Source: JAAYCI01 sp964370195 (GTDB lineage Bacteria > Bacillota > Clostridia > Oscillospirales > Ruminococcaceae). From it: a stretch of 33,647 nucleotides of DNA. Position numbers and translations under genes: made by a program. Below, piece after piece: positions 23,636 through 32,270 of this stretch. The stretch is taken from positions 1 to 33,647 of the forward strand of contig CAYJIH010000017.1 of the NCBI GenBank assembly GCA_964370195.1, in the 5' to 3' direction. Every line of letters starts with the position of its first letter. Within the stretch, counting starts at the first letter, position 1. The notes beneath the pieces are model-generated. The model saw only the letters and a list, made by a program, of their open reading frames with translations. It was not told the origin of the DNA and ran no database searches.

Positions 23636-23991
23636 ATTTTTTCCTTTATCTATGTGCTTTATGGTTTGTTTAGAGCATTATGGCCAAAGGCCACAGGGGC
23701 AGCCTCGTGCCTTGTTACCTAAAAAATGGGCAATTTTTTGGCATAGGACGGTGTGTTTTTGCACAAAAATGCTGTACAAAAAATGTGCTCAAAAGCCACC
23801 TTAAAAGCACCGCTCTCCTTGATTGATTCGTTAAAAGCGTACTCGTCACCATCGTCTACCAAAAGCCGAATTTAAACGGCTATAAAGGTGCAGCATCAAC
23901 ATAAAATTGCATCACACATACGCGTTTTTGCGTTGGTATGCTGCGGTTTATTGCAAGCCAAAGTGGGCCCTTCATGTTCATTTTCATTATA
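23636..23991 (-). promoter_or_regulatory. Long apgM leader with T-box-like and attenuator elements
   Basis: On the minus strand a -10-like TATAAT (23986-23991) with a poor -35 precedes a leader of about 340 nt. It contains GCAGCAT/ATGCTGC, an AGCCG/CGGCT hairpin followed by TTTT, a segment GACGATGGTGACGAGTACGC (23837-23856) and GGAGAGCGGTGC (23809-23820, reading leftward) that recall the K-turn and apical part of T-box stem I, and a hairpin GTGCTT/GAGCAC (23785-23810) followed by ATTTTTT. One pair of that hairpin is U-G only on the minus strand. The canonical TGGNACCGCG T-box bulge is missing, so this may be a degenerate or different leader. Confidence 0.3.
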
Positions 23992-24173
23992 GCATATCGC
24001 ATTTTAAAAATGAAGAAGACACTGAGTGAAAGTCAAAATAAAATGAAAAAAACATACAACAAGAAGCAACTTATACATTTAAGACGTAAAAACAACAAAA
24101 ATACGGTATAGAAGCGAAAACGCCGCGTTTTACACTACGTAAAACAAGGGGTGGTTTTCCGCCCTGTAAAAGC
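23992..24173. other. Intergenic region downstream of pepD
   Basis: AT-rich, with a GTTTTAC/GTAAAAC hairpin at 24129-24147 that may help end pepD transcripts. I see no gene. Confidence 0.4.
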
Positions 24174-25619
24174 CTACAGTTTGGCAAGCGCGGCTTTAAA
24201 CAACTGCCAAGTACGCTCTGTGGAGGAGATGGACACACGCTCGCTGGGCGAGTGTACATCTTGCAATTCAGGCCCAAAAGACAACACATCCAGCCCCTCA
24301 ATCGCGTCCGAAAAAATGCCACACTCAAGGCCGCAGTGCACAGCGGTAACAAGGGGCTCTTTTCCTTCTTGTTCCACATAAGTACGATGAAAAATGTTGC
24401 GCAATTCTGATTGTGCCTGGAATTCCCACGCGGGATAGTCTGATGTGATTTCCCCTGTGGCGCCAATGTGGCTTTGTAGTAGCAAAATTTTCTGATAAAT
24501 GGCTTCTTTGCGGCTTTTTACGCTGCTTCGAATGGTGTACATCAAAAGCACAGCGTCGGCCTCGGTTTGCACCACGCCCAAATTATTCGAAGATTCCACA
24601 AGCCCTGCAATGTCGGCGCTCATTGCCTGCACACCGTTTGGCATCAGTGCCAAAGCCAGCAGCAGTTTGTCGCGTGTTTCTTGTGCAAAAACTTGCGCAG
24701 GTGCGTTGCAGCTCTCGTGCGAAAATTGAATGTCGGCATCGGTTGCGGCAAATTCTTTTTTGAATAAATTTTCATGATTTTGCATGATGGCGTGCAGTTT
24801 ATCGGCGTCTTCTGCCGCAACACCCACGGTGCAAAATGCCTCGCGCGGGATGGCGTTTTCTTTCGAGCCGGCCTGTACATCACATAAAGAAAACGAAGGA
24901 ACGTCTACTTTAAGGGCACATAAGGCGCGTGCCAACAAACGAATGGCGTTGCCACGCCCTTTGTTGATATCCATGCCGGAATGCCCGCCCTGCAAACCGC
25001 ATAACGACAGGCGATAAAATTGCAGATTGGCAGCATTTTGCCACACAACGGGCAAACTCATTTTTGCATGGCGGCCACCGGCATTGCTGGCGATGAACAC
25101 GCCCTCTTCCTCGGTGTCAAGGTTGATGAAACGTTTGCCATTCACAAGGCTCATGTCAAAGGCAGATGCCCCCACAAGGCCAATTTCCTCGTCAACCGTA
25201 AAGACGGCCTGCACAGGTGGGTGCTCGCATGCGCCATCCAGCAGGGCCAGCATCATGGCGGCGCCAATGCCGTTGTCGGCGCCAAGGGTGGTGCCATCGG
25301 CCGAAAGCCAGTCTCCACTTACAACCGTGCGTATGGCATCGGTTTCAAAATTATGAGATACCTCGGCGTTTTTTTCGCACACCATGTCCACGTGGCTTTG
25401 TAAAATTAGGGTGGGGTTGTTTTCGCGCCCCGTGGTACCGGGGGCAGTTACCACCAAGTTGCCGGCGGCATCGCTGGCGGTGGTGTAGCCTTTTTCGGTG
25501 GCCCACGCTTTGATCCATGAAAGCAAGGCGGCTTCGTTGCCACTGCCGTGCGGGATGTTACAAATCTGCTCAAAAAAATGCCATACAATGGCAGCGGTGC
25601 TCGTTTCAAGTAAAGGCAT
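24174..25619 (-). CDS. pepD: Aminoacyl-histidine dipeptidase PepD (M20 family)
   Basis: A cytosolic di-zinc dipeptidase of 481 residues (carnosinase type). Metal and catalytic motifs: SHVDMV (H76, D78), GADNGIG, VDEEIGLVGA, INLDTEEEG and, near the C-terminus, HSPSERVSI. ATG 25619 follows AGGAGG; the open frame upstream crosses the terminator at 25672-25705 and is not used. It is one of three M20 metallopeptidases within 10 kb, with the M20D amidohydrolase and PepV. Confidence 0.95.
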   Translation of the reverse strand: MPLLETSTAAIVWHFFEQICNIPHGSGNEAALLSWIKAWATEKGYTTASDAAGNLVVTAPGTTGRENNPTLILQSHVDMVCEKNAEVSHNFETDAIRTVVSGDWLSADGTTLGADNGIGAAMMLALLDGACEHPPVQAVFTVDEEIGLVGASAFDMSLVNGKRFINLDTEEEGVFIASNAGGRHAKMSLPVVWQNAANLQFYRLSLCGLQGGHSGMDINKGRGNAIRLLARALCALKVDVPSFSLCDVQAGSKENAIPREAFCTVGVAAEDADKLHAIMQNHENLFKKEFAATDADIQFSHESCNAPAQVFAQETRDKLLLALALMPNGVQAMSADIAGLVESSNNLGVVQTEADAVLLMYTIRSSVKSRKEAIYQKILLLQSHIGATGEITSDYPAWEFQAQSELRNIFHRTYVEQEGKEPLVTAVHCGLECGIFSDAIEGLDVLSFGPELQDVHSPSERVSISSTERTWQLFKAALAKL

Positions 25620-25671
25620 GGTGTGGGTCCTCCTGTTTTGCAAAACATTTTTAATGGAAAGGTGTGTGGTA

Positions 25672-25705
25672 AAACAAAGGCTTCGCAAAAAGGAAGCCTT
25701 TGTTT
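25672..25705. terminator. Bidirectional terminator between pepD and the dehydrogenase
   Basis: A perfect 13-bp stem, AAACAAAGGCTTC with GAAGCCTTTGTTT, with A/T-rich ends on both strands. It ends the rpiB-dehydrogenase transcript. Confidence 0.85.
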
Positions 25706-25845
25706 CATTTGTGCTTAAAATGGCCGAAGGTTTTGAAAGGTTGCTTTTTTACAGTGCAGTGCAGTGAATGCAAATGAAATGTAAACACGTAAAAACCACT
25801 GCTTTTTGGCCAAAGAGATACCGGCCTTGTAAGGCTGTGTTTCGC

Positions 25846-26805
25846 CTAGAGGCCATTTACCACGTTTTGTGGTTTTTTATTTAAAAAGGCCGCCACATTT
25901 TGCTCTGCAACATCCACAAGGCGTGCACGGGCCGCATGCGGTGCCCAGGCAATATGCGGTGTGATAAAGCAATTTTTTGCGCCAAGCAAGGGGCATGTTT
26001 CTTCAATGGGCTCGCGCTTTGCCACGTCCAGGCCGGCGGCCAATAATTTGCCATTGTCCAGTGCGGCACGCACGTCTTCTTCTTGCAACAGGCCACCGCG
26101 TGCCGTGTTTAGCAAAATGGCGCCATCCTTCATTTTGGCAAGCGTTTGCGCATTGATGATTTCCTCGGTTTGCGGCAACAAGGGGCAATGCAAGCTAACC
26201 ACATCGGCACGCTCCAATAGTTCGTCAAGGCCAACATAATCGGCAATGGCGCGGCCTTCGTCTGTTTCGCGGCTGCCTGTGGCAAGTACTGTCATGCCAA
26301 AGGCTTTAGCAAGCTCGGCGGTGCGCCGCCCAATGGCGCCAAAACCAATGGCACCAAATGTTTTGCCGTGTAAAGAAATAAGGGGCCTATCGTAAAAGCA
26401 GAAGTCAACACTGTTTACCCAGCGGCCGCTGTGCACTTCTTGGCTGTGGTGCGCCACACGGTTGCAAATTTCCAAAAGCATCGCCATGGTGTGCTGTGCC
26501 ACTTCGTTTGTGCTGTAAGCAGGAATGTTCGACACAACAACGCCGCATTCTTTTGCAGCGGCCAAATCCACAACGTTTGTGCCGGTGGCCAAAACGCCAA
26601 TGTATTGCAAGTTTTTTGCGCCTTCAATCAGCTCTTTCGTAAGCAACACTTTGTTTGTAAGAACAAGGTGCGCGTTTTCTATGCGCTGTGCCGTTTCGTT
26701 TGGGGCGGTGCGCTCGTGCACGGTTAATGTGCCATGTTTTTGCAATGCATCCCATGAAAGGTCGCCCGGGTTGGATGTATAACCGTCTAAAATTACAATG
26801 TTCAT
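25846..26805 (-). CDS. D-2-hydroxyacid dehydrogenase, glycerate dehydrogenase-like
   Basis: An NAD(P)-dependent oxidoreductase of 319 residues. The Rossmann motif GFGAIGR lies around 153-159; the catalytic Arg is in NTARGG, the Glu is in the REPIEE region and the His in TPHIAW. The N-terminus MNIVILDGYT is typical of hydroxypyruvate/glycerate reductases. Its start overlaps the rpiB stop as ATGA, so both proteins are made together, which hints at a shared sugar-acid or pentose pathway. D-lactate dehydrogenase is less likely by motif. Confidence 0.88.
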   Translation of the reverse strand: MNIVILDGYTSNPGDLSWDALQKHGTLTVHERTAPNETAQRIENAHLVLTNKVLLTKELIEGAKNLQYIGVLATGTNVVDLAAAKECGVVVSNIPAYSTNEVAQHTMAMLLEICNRVAHHSQEVHSGRWVNSVDFCFYDRPLISLHGKTFGAIGFGAIGRRTAELAKAFGMTVLATGSRETDEGRAIADYVGLDELLERADVVSLHCPLLPQTEEIINAQTLAKMKDGAILLNTARGGLLQEEDVRAALDNGKLLAAGLDVAKREPIEETCPLLGAKNCFITPHIAWAPHAARARLVDVAEQNVAAFLNKKPQNVVNGL

Positions 26806-27257
26806 GCGTTCTCCTTTTCAAGGGCCATGATTTTTGCCACGCGTGCTTCGTGGCGGCCGCCTTCAAATTCGGTTGTTAAAAACAGATGTACCAGTGTTTC
26901 GGCAAGGCCGTTGCCTACAACGCGCCCGCCAAGGCACAGTGCATTTGCGTCATTGTGGCGGCGCGTAAATTCGGCACTAAAGGCGTCCGAGCAACACGCC
27001 GCGCGGATGCCGTGTATTTTGCCAGCCGCCATTGAAATGCCAATGCCCGTGCCGCAAAACAGCAGCGCACAGCGGCATTGCCCACTTACCACAGCATGGC
27101 ATGCCGCCGGCACCATATCGGGGTAATCCACACTGTCGGTGTTGTATGTGCCAAAATCTTCATAAGGCATGTTGTTTTGTTCTAAATAAGTGCGAATATG
27201 CTCTTTTAAGGCAAAGCCGCCGTGGTCGCACGCCAGTGCAATGGGGTTCGTGTTCAT
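26802..27257 (-). CDS. rpiB: Ribose-5-phosphate isomerase B family
   Basis: A 151-residue aldose-ketose isomerase. Signatures: CDHGGFALKEHI at the N-terminus, DYPD, catalytic C68 in FCGTGIGIS and H101 in RRHNDAN, and EFEGGRHEARV at the C-terminus. AGGAGG lies before ATG 27257. Known substrates of the family are ribose 5-phosphate and, for some members, allose or tetrulose phosphates; the overlap with a 2-hydroxyacid dehydrogenase leaves a non-canonical substrate possible. Confidence 0.93.
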   Translation of the reverse strand: MNTNPIALACDHGGFALKEHIRTYLEQNNMPYEDFGTYNTDSVDYPDMVPAACHAVVSGQCRCALLFCGTGIGISMAAGKIHGIRAACCSDAFSAEFTRRHNDANALCLGGRVVGNGLAETLVHLFLTTEFEGGRHEARVAKIMALEKENA

Positions 27258-27335
27258 CGGGCACCTCCTGTTTTTGAAGTGAAATAACAAAGAAATTGAG
27301 CCACACGTTGTTACGGTTGGTGCGTGCCTTGTTTG

Positions 27336-28322
27336 TTAAGAGAAAATGGTGTCTAAAATCTCTTCTTGCGAGATGGACCCAAACAAGTCTTGCAGTGGGA
27401 ATTTCGAAAGCTGCTCGGCAACATCCTCGCGTCGCAAAGGGCACCCTTCCAGCGCTGTGCATAAATCATCCAGCGGGCTGCGGCACAAAAAGTCTCCGCG
27501 GAACTCGGCACTGGTGATAAGCCCTTTTTTTACACCTAAAAACACTTCCAATCCGCCGCCGTCCCAGCGTTTGCGCGCATGTAAGTCATACGCGGGGGAA
27601 TGCCCAAAATTCCACGCCCAGGTGTCGTATCGCTCTGCTTTAATGGCAGCAACGGCAGCCAATTCTTCCTCGTTTAAACAGCCTTCTTCAAAGCCATCTT
27701 TTGAAAGCGCTCCCTTTAAATAATGCCAAAACGCAGGCATATCCATATCCTCTTTCAGTGCGGGGCGAATGTTGCCAATGCGGCTGCGCACCGATTTTGA
27801 ACTTTTCGATTGAAATTTCGAGGGGTCGGCATTTAACGCACCGGCTACCATTTCGGGGTTCGATTCAAAAAGAAGCGTGCCATGGTGTAAAATGCGCCCT
27901 TTGTGCAGGCGCTGCGCCGTGCCGGACACTTTTTTTCCATCCACCAAAATATCGTTGCGGCCCGAGGCTTCCGCGGCAAGGCCCAGCGCTTGCAACGCCG
28001 CCACCACAGGTTTTGTAAATTGCGTCATACCAAGGCGGTCGCTGTCGGCCGCGTCTGTGATGAACGAATAGTTTAAGTTGCCCATGTCGTGATACACCGC
28101 GCCGCCGCCTGTGCCACGGCGCACCACAGTGATGTCGTGTTCTTCCACAAAGGGGCGGTTGATTTCTTCCTCAGTGTTTTGATGGCGGCCCACCACAATG
28201 GTGTTGGCGTTTTGCCACAAAAACAAATAATCGCCTTCCATGCGGTTTTCTAAAAGAAATTGCTCGAAAGCAAGGTTGTAGCGTGGGTCTTGCGAGTTGG
28301 TTTCTAAATAGGTGGTTTTCAA
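27336..28322 (-). CDS. lplA: Lipoate-protein ligase A
   Basis: It attaches lipoate to carrier domains of 2-oxoacid dehydrogenases or the glycine cleavage H protein, using ATP. It has 328 residues. The core motif RRGTGGGAVYHD (68-79) is followed by GRNDILVDGKKVSGTAQR with the substrate lysine K131, then HHGTLLF. The C-terminal accessory domain is present (about 240-328), so it is a full-length LplA. The start is taken as TTG 28322 with AAAGGAG 8 bp upstream; no ATG is available in a sensible place. It has its own strong promoter and a long leader. Confidence 0.93.
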   Translation of the reverse strand: MKTTYLETNSQDPRYNLAFEQFLLENRMEGDYLFLWQNANTIVVGRHQNTEEEINRPFVEEHDITVVRRGTGGGAVYHDMGNLNYSFITDAADSDRLGMTQFTKPVVAALQALGLAAEASGRNDILVDGKKVSGTAQRLHKGRILHHGTLLFESNPEMVAGALNADPSKFQSKSSKSVRSRIGNIRPALKEDMDMPAFWHYLKGALSKDGFEEGCLNEEELAAVAAIKAERYDTWAWNFGHSPAYDLHARKRWDGGGLEVFLGVKKGLITSAEFRGDFLCRSPLDDLCTALEGCPLRREDVAEQLSKFPLQDLFGSISQEEILDTIFS

Positions 28323-28589
28323 AACATACACTCCTTTGTGTAAATATAGCATTAAAAAGTATGCGCAAGAAAAGGGAAGCCGGGCTTTGCGTTTGCAGCT
28401 TTTAAAATGGTAAAGAAAAAATAGAAAATATCCCTCACGCCAAAAGGCACGAGGGAAAATTGTATGTGGAAGCCATTTGTCAAAGTTGCTGCTGCAAACC
28501 GGCAACAAAACAAAATAGGTACAATAGGTGCCTTACTGGCGGATGTGATGGAAAACGAAGGTTTCTTCCGCATGCCAACTTTGTAAAAA
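28323..28589 (-). promoter_or_regulatory. Structured leader of lplA (riboswitch-like or small RNA)
   Basis: The predicted transcript starts near 28583 and reads CAAAGTTG, which pairs with CAACTTTG (plus 28481-28488), closing a domain of about 100 nt that includes GCGGA/TCCGC and the direct repeat ACCTATT. About 25 nt later comes a 10-bp stem (28432-28455), CCCUCGUGCC with GGCGUGAGGG, with two G-U pairs that would be A-C mismatches on the plus strand, followed by a T-rich stretch. This is a closing helix plus terminator architecture. It matches no riboswitch class I can name. Confidence 0.45.
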
Positions 28590-28618
28590 AGTATACGGCT
28601 TTTGTAGGCATTTGTCAA
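28590..28618 (-). promoter_or_regulatory. lplA leader promoter
   Basis: Minus-strand TTGACA (28613-28618), 17-bp spacer, TATACT (28590-28595). Near-perfect sigma-A promoter, about 270 bp before the lplA start. Confidence 0.78.
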
Positions 28619-28692
28619 ATGGCGCCGGGCACATCGTTTGTTGTTCTTTTTAGCACAGCATTCCCGTTTTATGGGGCGTTGCGCCACTACGG

Positions 28693-28733
28693 TAAAAATG
28701 TGTAAAGGTGGTTTTCGCCCGCACACATTTTTA
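28693..28733 (-). terminator. Terminator after the TIGR03792-like gene
   Basis: TAAAAATGTGT pairs with ACACATTTTTA over 11 bp, ending in TTTTTA on the minus strand, about 50 bp downstream of the gene ending at 28786. Confidence 0.6.
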
Positions 28734-28785
28734 CGTTGCATGGCCCTCTTGCTTGCACTGCAAATTTGCAGCGTGCCGTTTTTGG

Positions 28786-29613
28786 CTACAGGCGTTTAAA
28801 ATGGTTCACCCTGTATAGGCCAAAGTTCTCGTCTTCATGCCACGCACGCACCAAGGTGCACGGTTTTGAAAAACGGCTTTCAAATTGCTTTTGTAGCCCT
28901 TCTTTTTCTATCATTGCATCGCATTTTTTCCATGCTTCTCTGCTTTCCCAGGCAATAACAATATGAATTTCGCCGGGCTTATTCTCGTTCACCCACACTT
29001 CTTTATAAAGAAAGGGAATGTTTTCGAATTCTTTGCTAAGCGCTTCGCCCAAGGTCCACACTTCGTGGTCTGCCTGAAGAAACTCTTCCATGTCTTCCTC
29101 TGCCACTTGGAACACCAAATACTCAATGGGATATCTTTCCCCATCTTGATAGTGATATCGTTTCGAGGTGTCTTTTTCATCGCAATGGCTTTCGCCGGCT
29201 TCGTGCTCTGGGCCGTGCAAACGCTCAAAGCGGCTCACACGTTGAATGCCAAAATTTTCTTCTTCAAAAATGGCGCGATGCATGATATACGGCACACCGG
29301 GCTGGCACGCTTCAAAGCGGGCCTCAAGGCCGTCTTGGATGTCCTGGCGCAGCATATGGTCCCATGCCGGTTGGTCTTCCCAGGCAAAGATATAATGCGC
29401 TTCACCGGGATAATTGTCGTTCACCCACACTTCTTTGTACGGGAAAGGAATTTCTGCAAATTCTTCGTGCAGGCCCTCGCCCAGTGTCCACACCTCATAG
29501 TCTGTTTGCAGGCAAGAGGCCAAATTTTCCTTTGGCATTCTAAAAATCAGGTGCTCCATGGGGTAATGCTCTCCGCACTGGTAACGGTACGCTTTTTTCT
29601 GGTTTAAACTCAT
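28786..29613 (-). CDS. Tandemly duplicated TIGR03792-like protein
   Basis: A 275-residue soluble protein made of two copies of one domain (about 9-132 and 152-275), offset by 144 residues. Matching blocks: EVWTLGE at 40-46 and 184-190, YKEVWVN at 59-65 and 203-209, AWE at 77-79 and 221-223, ENFG(I/L)xRV at 119-126 and 262-269. The pattern (hydrophobic strand, D/E-VWT, GF/PF-KEVW, PGE, aWxsreaW) recalls the short TIGR03792 family, thought to be a ferredoxin-like alpha-beta barrel; this is from memory. The function is unknown. A His/Glu-rich linker (134-155) joins the halves. The start at ATG 29613 has AAAGGAGA about 12 bp upstream. Confidence 0.82.
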   Translation of the reverse strand: MSLNQKKAYRYQCGEHYPMEHLIFRMPKENLASCLQTDYEVWTLGEGLHEEFAEIPFPYKEVWVNDNYPGEAHYIFAWEDQPAWDHMLRQDIQDGLEARFEACQPGVPYIMHRAIFEEENFGIQRVSRFERLHGPEHEAGESHCDEKDTSKRYHYQDGERYPIEYLVFQVAEEDMEEFLQADHEVWTLGEALSKEFENIPFLYKEVWVNENKPGEIHIVIAWESREAWKKCDAMIEKEGLQKQFESRFSKPCTLVRAWHEDENFGLYRVNHFKRL

Positions 29614-29703
29614 AAATAGTCATTCTCCTTTTTCGGGAATTAAATAATTTTATTAAAAAGACGAGCCGCACCTGTGCATCGCCTCTTTTTGACACGCTGG
29701 CAG

Positions 29704-30153
29704 TTATACGTAGCCGTTTTCCTGTTTTTCTTTTTCCAAAATAGGGTCGATACCGGTATATGGCACAGCGTTTCCGTCGCTGTTGGCGCCCTTGCCCGTG
29801 CGTTCAATGGTGGCAGCCGTGTATTCTACAATGCCGCCAATGGGCACAAACGGTTTTTTCACTGTCACTGTCAACTTTTTAATTTGCGGTGCTTCATCAA
29901 ATATTTCGTCTGAAATGCGCTGGGCGATGCGCTGCAATAGCTTGTGGCGCTCTCGCGTGCACACATGCTCGGCCTTTTTGTACAAAAGTTGATAACTTAA
30001 ACCGCCCTCGAATTGGTCGTGTTGGCACATGTCAAACACATCGGCCTCGGCCACTACATCAATGATGTATTTGGCCCCGTACGTGTTTTCTTCGGGAAAC
30101 ATGCCGTGTGTGCCCCAAAATTGCATGCCTTTTGCAACCACCAAATCAGCCAC
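29704..30153 (-). CDS. folB: Dihydroneopterin aldolase FolB
   Basis: A folate-pathway enzyme converting 7,8-dihydroneopterin to 6-hydroxymethyl-dihydropterin. Key features: GTHGMFPEENTYGAKYIIDV (14-33) with the conserved Glu, and TVKKPFVPI with the likely catalytic Lys near residue 100. GTG 30153 has GGAGGA 7 bp upstream; the TTG two codons earlier is too close. It has 149 residues against about 120 usually, because of a polar C-terminal tail of about 30 residues. No other folate gene is adjacent. Confidence 0.87.
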   Translation of the reverse strand: MADLVVAKGMQFWGTHGMFPEENTYGAKYIIDVVAEADVFDMCQHDQFEGGLSYQLLYKKAEHVCTRERHKLLQRIAQRISDEIFDEAPQIKKLTVTVKKPFVPIGGIVEYTAATIERTGKGANSDGNAVPYTGIDPILEKEKQENGYV

Positions 30154-30196
30154 AGGCAACTCCTCCTGTATTCAAAATAACATGCAAAAGTATACA

Positions 30197-30805
30197 CTAC
30201 CGTGCAATCAAGCTGGTTGTATAAGCCAGTTTTCTGCCTAAAGTGCGTGCTTTTTCAATGCCGTACTCATCGTCCATTTTGCCGCTGCCGTCGCCGGGGC
30301 TCCACAGGCCCACACCGCCATAAATGCCGGCGCCACCGTTGCACACGGTAAAGCCTTGCGTGTGGTAAAAGCCCATAATGCCATTCACGGTTGTCTCTTG
30401 CCCGCCACTGCGCGTGCCACCCACAGCCAAAGCAGAGCCCACTTTGCGCGTGAAGTAGTACGAGTCGTTTTGCAGCATCACCCACGTGGGGCGAAAACGG
30501 CTGAAAAATGCAGAAAGCTGGGGTGTAATGTTCATTTCATACACGGGCGAGCCAATAATCATCGCATCGCACTCATATACTTTGTCGTACAATTCATCCA
30601 TGTCATCGCTGTAAATGCTGCAATGTGTGTTTTGGTCGCGCAAACATTTGTTGCAATGCATACATGGTGCAATTTTGCGCCCACGCAATTCAATCAATTC
30701 TGTTTCCACACCGCCGTGCTCGCTTGCGCCCTCCAAAGCTGCCGTAAGTGCTGTGTGTGTCGATTTACGTCGAGGACTGCCGCATACTCCTAAAATTTTC
30801 AACAT
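30197..30805 (-). CDS. Iron-sulfur flavoprotein (flavodoxin-like NAD(P)H:FMN reductase family)
   Basis: A 202-residue flavodoxin-fold protein. The N-terminal GVCGSPRRKSTHTAL binds FMN phosphate. A compact cysteine motif (C48, C51, C54, C62) matches the 4Fe-4S site of archaeal-type iron-sulfur flavoproteins. IGSPVYEMNITPQLSAF and ALAVGGTRSGGQE complete the FMN pocket. Likely role: electron transfer or oxygen detoxification in an anaerobe. It lies 43 bp upstream of folB on the same strand. Confidence 0.9.
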   Translation of the reverse strand: MLKILGVCGSPRRKSTHTALTAALEGASEHGGVETELIELRGRKIAPCMHCNKCLRDQNTHCSIYSDDMDELYDKVYECDAMIIGSPVYEMNITPQLSAFFSRFRPTWVMLQNDSYYFTRKVGSALAVGGTRSGGQETTVNGIMGFYHTQGFTVCNGGAGIYGGVGLWSPGDGSGKMDDEYGIEKARTLGRKLAYTTSLIAR

Positions 30806-30891
30806 GAGTTCAAACCCTTTCTATTAATATATTTCCTTATTAAACTAGTTTATGGGCTACGGGCAAAGGCACAGCGAATCAATGGCATCGC

Positions 30892-32073
30892 TTAGCCTTG
30901 TTGTAACCGCATCATAGCCGATTGCGCCAGCAAGGCGCTACCCACGCTAAGTGCATCACGGTTTGTTTCAAAATGTGGGCTGTGCAGTGGATGGAGAGGC
31001 CCGTTTTCGTTCATGGCCCCAAGCTGATAATAAAAAATAGGCACATCTTTGCCAAAAATAGAAAAATCGTCTGAGCCAAGCATCGGTGGTGGGCAAAGTA
31101 CGTGTTTTGCACCCACCACACATTCGGCCGCCTGCTGTGCCAGCGCCGCCAAAGCGGCATCATTCTCTAAAACGGGCACGTGGGGAATCCACGAAAGGGA
31201 AGCGGTGCATCCATACGATTTCGGCAAGGATTCGCACAGTTCCGTTACACGATGCATGGCCATTTCGGCCGTTTCGCTGTCTAGTGCCCGCACAGAGCCA
31301 CTAAGCTGCATTGTGTCGGTAACAAAAAACTCATGGTCGCCCGCATGCACATTGTACACGGCACACACCAGCGCCTTGCGTGGGTCGGCGTTGCGGCTTA
31401 CAATGGTTTGAATGGCCTGCACCAGCGCGCTGCCTGCCACAATGGCATCCACACATTCGTGCGGAAAGCCCCCTTGGCCGCCGCGTCCTGTGATGCAAAT
31501 GCGAAAATGCGTTTTGCTGGCGGCCACCGCCCCGGCGCGCACGCCCACAAGGCCGGCGGCAAATGAGGCACAGTGCAAAGAAAAAAGTGCGCAAAGCTTT
31601 TGTGGCAATGCCTGCCAAAGCCCGTTAGAAACCATGGCGGCCGCGCCTTGCGTCACTTCCTCGGCTGGCTGAAACAAAAATACTACATCTCCATGTAAAT
31701 TTTGCTGCTGCGATGCAAGAAGTTCGGCCGCGCCTAAGGCACAGCACGTGTGCAAGTCGTGCCCACAAGCGTGCATCACCCCTGCATTTTCAGAGCGGCA
31801 CGCCCCTGTTTTTAGGTCTGTTTCGGCAATGGCGTCGATGTCGGCGCGGATGCCCACCATGGGCCCTTTATACGCACCACGCAACACGCACACAAGCCCT
31901 GTTTCCATGCCGCGAAGCGGTACAATCTCTAGCCCTAAGGAAAGCGCCTTTTCTTTGATAACACGTGTGGTTTCGTGCTCTTGAAAGCTAAGCTCCGGGT
32001 GGCAATGCAAGTGGTGCAACAGCGCTTCCCACTGTGGTTGCCGCTGTTTTGCCAGCGTTAAAAATGTGTTCAT
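30892..32073 (-). CDS. M20D-family amidohydrolase
   Basis: A 393-residue metal-dependent hydrolase of the hippurate / N-acyl-amino-acid amidohydrolase type. Metal-binding motif HACGHDLHT (101-109, with C103), then QPAEEVTQGA (Glu pair), and a dimerisation domain in the middle. ATG 32073 has GGGAGG 7 bp upstream. The substrate cannot be set from sequence; N-acetyl-diaminopimelate and N-acyl-cysteine deacylases share the fold. It is transcribed away from pepV. Confidence 0.92.
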   Translation of the reverse strand: MNTFLTLAKQRQPQWEALLHHLHCHPELSFQEHETTRVIKEKALSLGLEIVPLRGMETGLVCVLRGAYKGPMVGIRADIDAIAETDLKTGACRSENAGVMHACGHDLHTCCALGAAELLASQQQNLHGDVVFLFQPAEEVTQGAAAMVSNGLWQALPQKLCALFSLHCASFAAGLVGVRAGAVAASKTHFRICITGRGGQGGFPHECVDAIVAGSALVQAIQTIVSRNADPRKALVCAVYNVHAGDHEFFVTDTMQLSGSVRALDSETAEMAMHRVTELCESLPKSYGCTASLSWIPHVPVLENDAALAALAQQAAECVVGAKHVLCPPPMLGSDDFSIFGKDVPIFYYQLGAMNENGPLHPLHSPHFETNRDALSVGSALLAQSAMMRLQQG

Positions 32074-32164
32074 CGTGTTGCCTCCCATGGCAAAATCAGA
32101 AACAATCCAGTTAAGTATATCATTGTATGACGCGCTTGAAAATTGGCGGTATGCACAATTTTTC

Positions 32165-32194
32165 TTGTACAAATCGCCAGAATAGGCGTATAAT
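32165..32194 (+). promoter_or_regulatory. pepV promoter
   Basis: TTGTAC (32165-32170), 18-bp spacer, TATAAT (32189-32194), about 75 bp before the pepV start. A weaker minus-strand TATACT for the divergent M20D gene lies at about 32117-32122. Confidence 0.6.
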
Positions 32195-32270
32195 AGAAGC
32201 AATCGTAAGGTCAACGTTTTTTTGTATAAGGCGCTTTTTAGCGAAAAGCATGCGAACAGGAGGCACTGCT

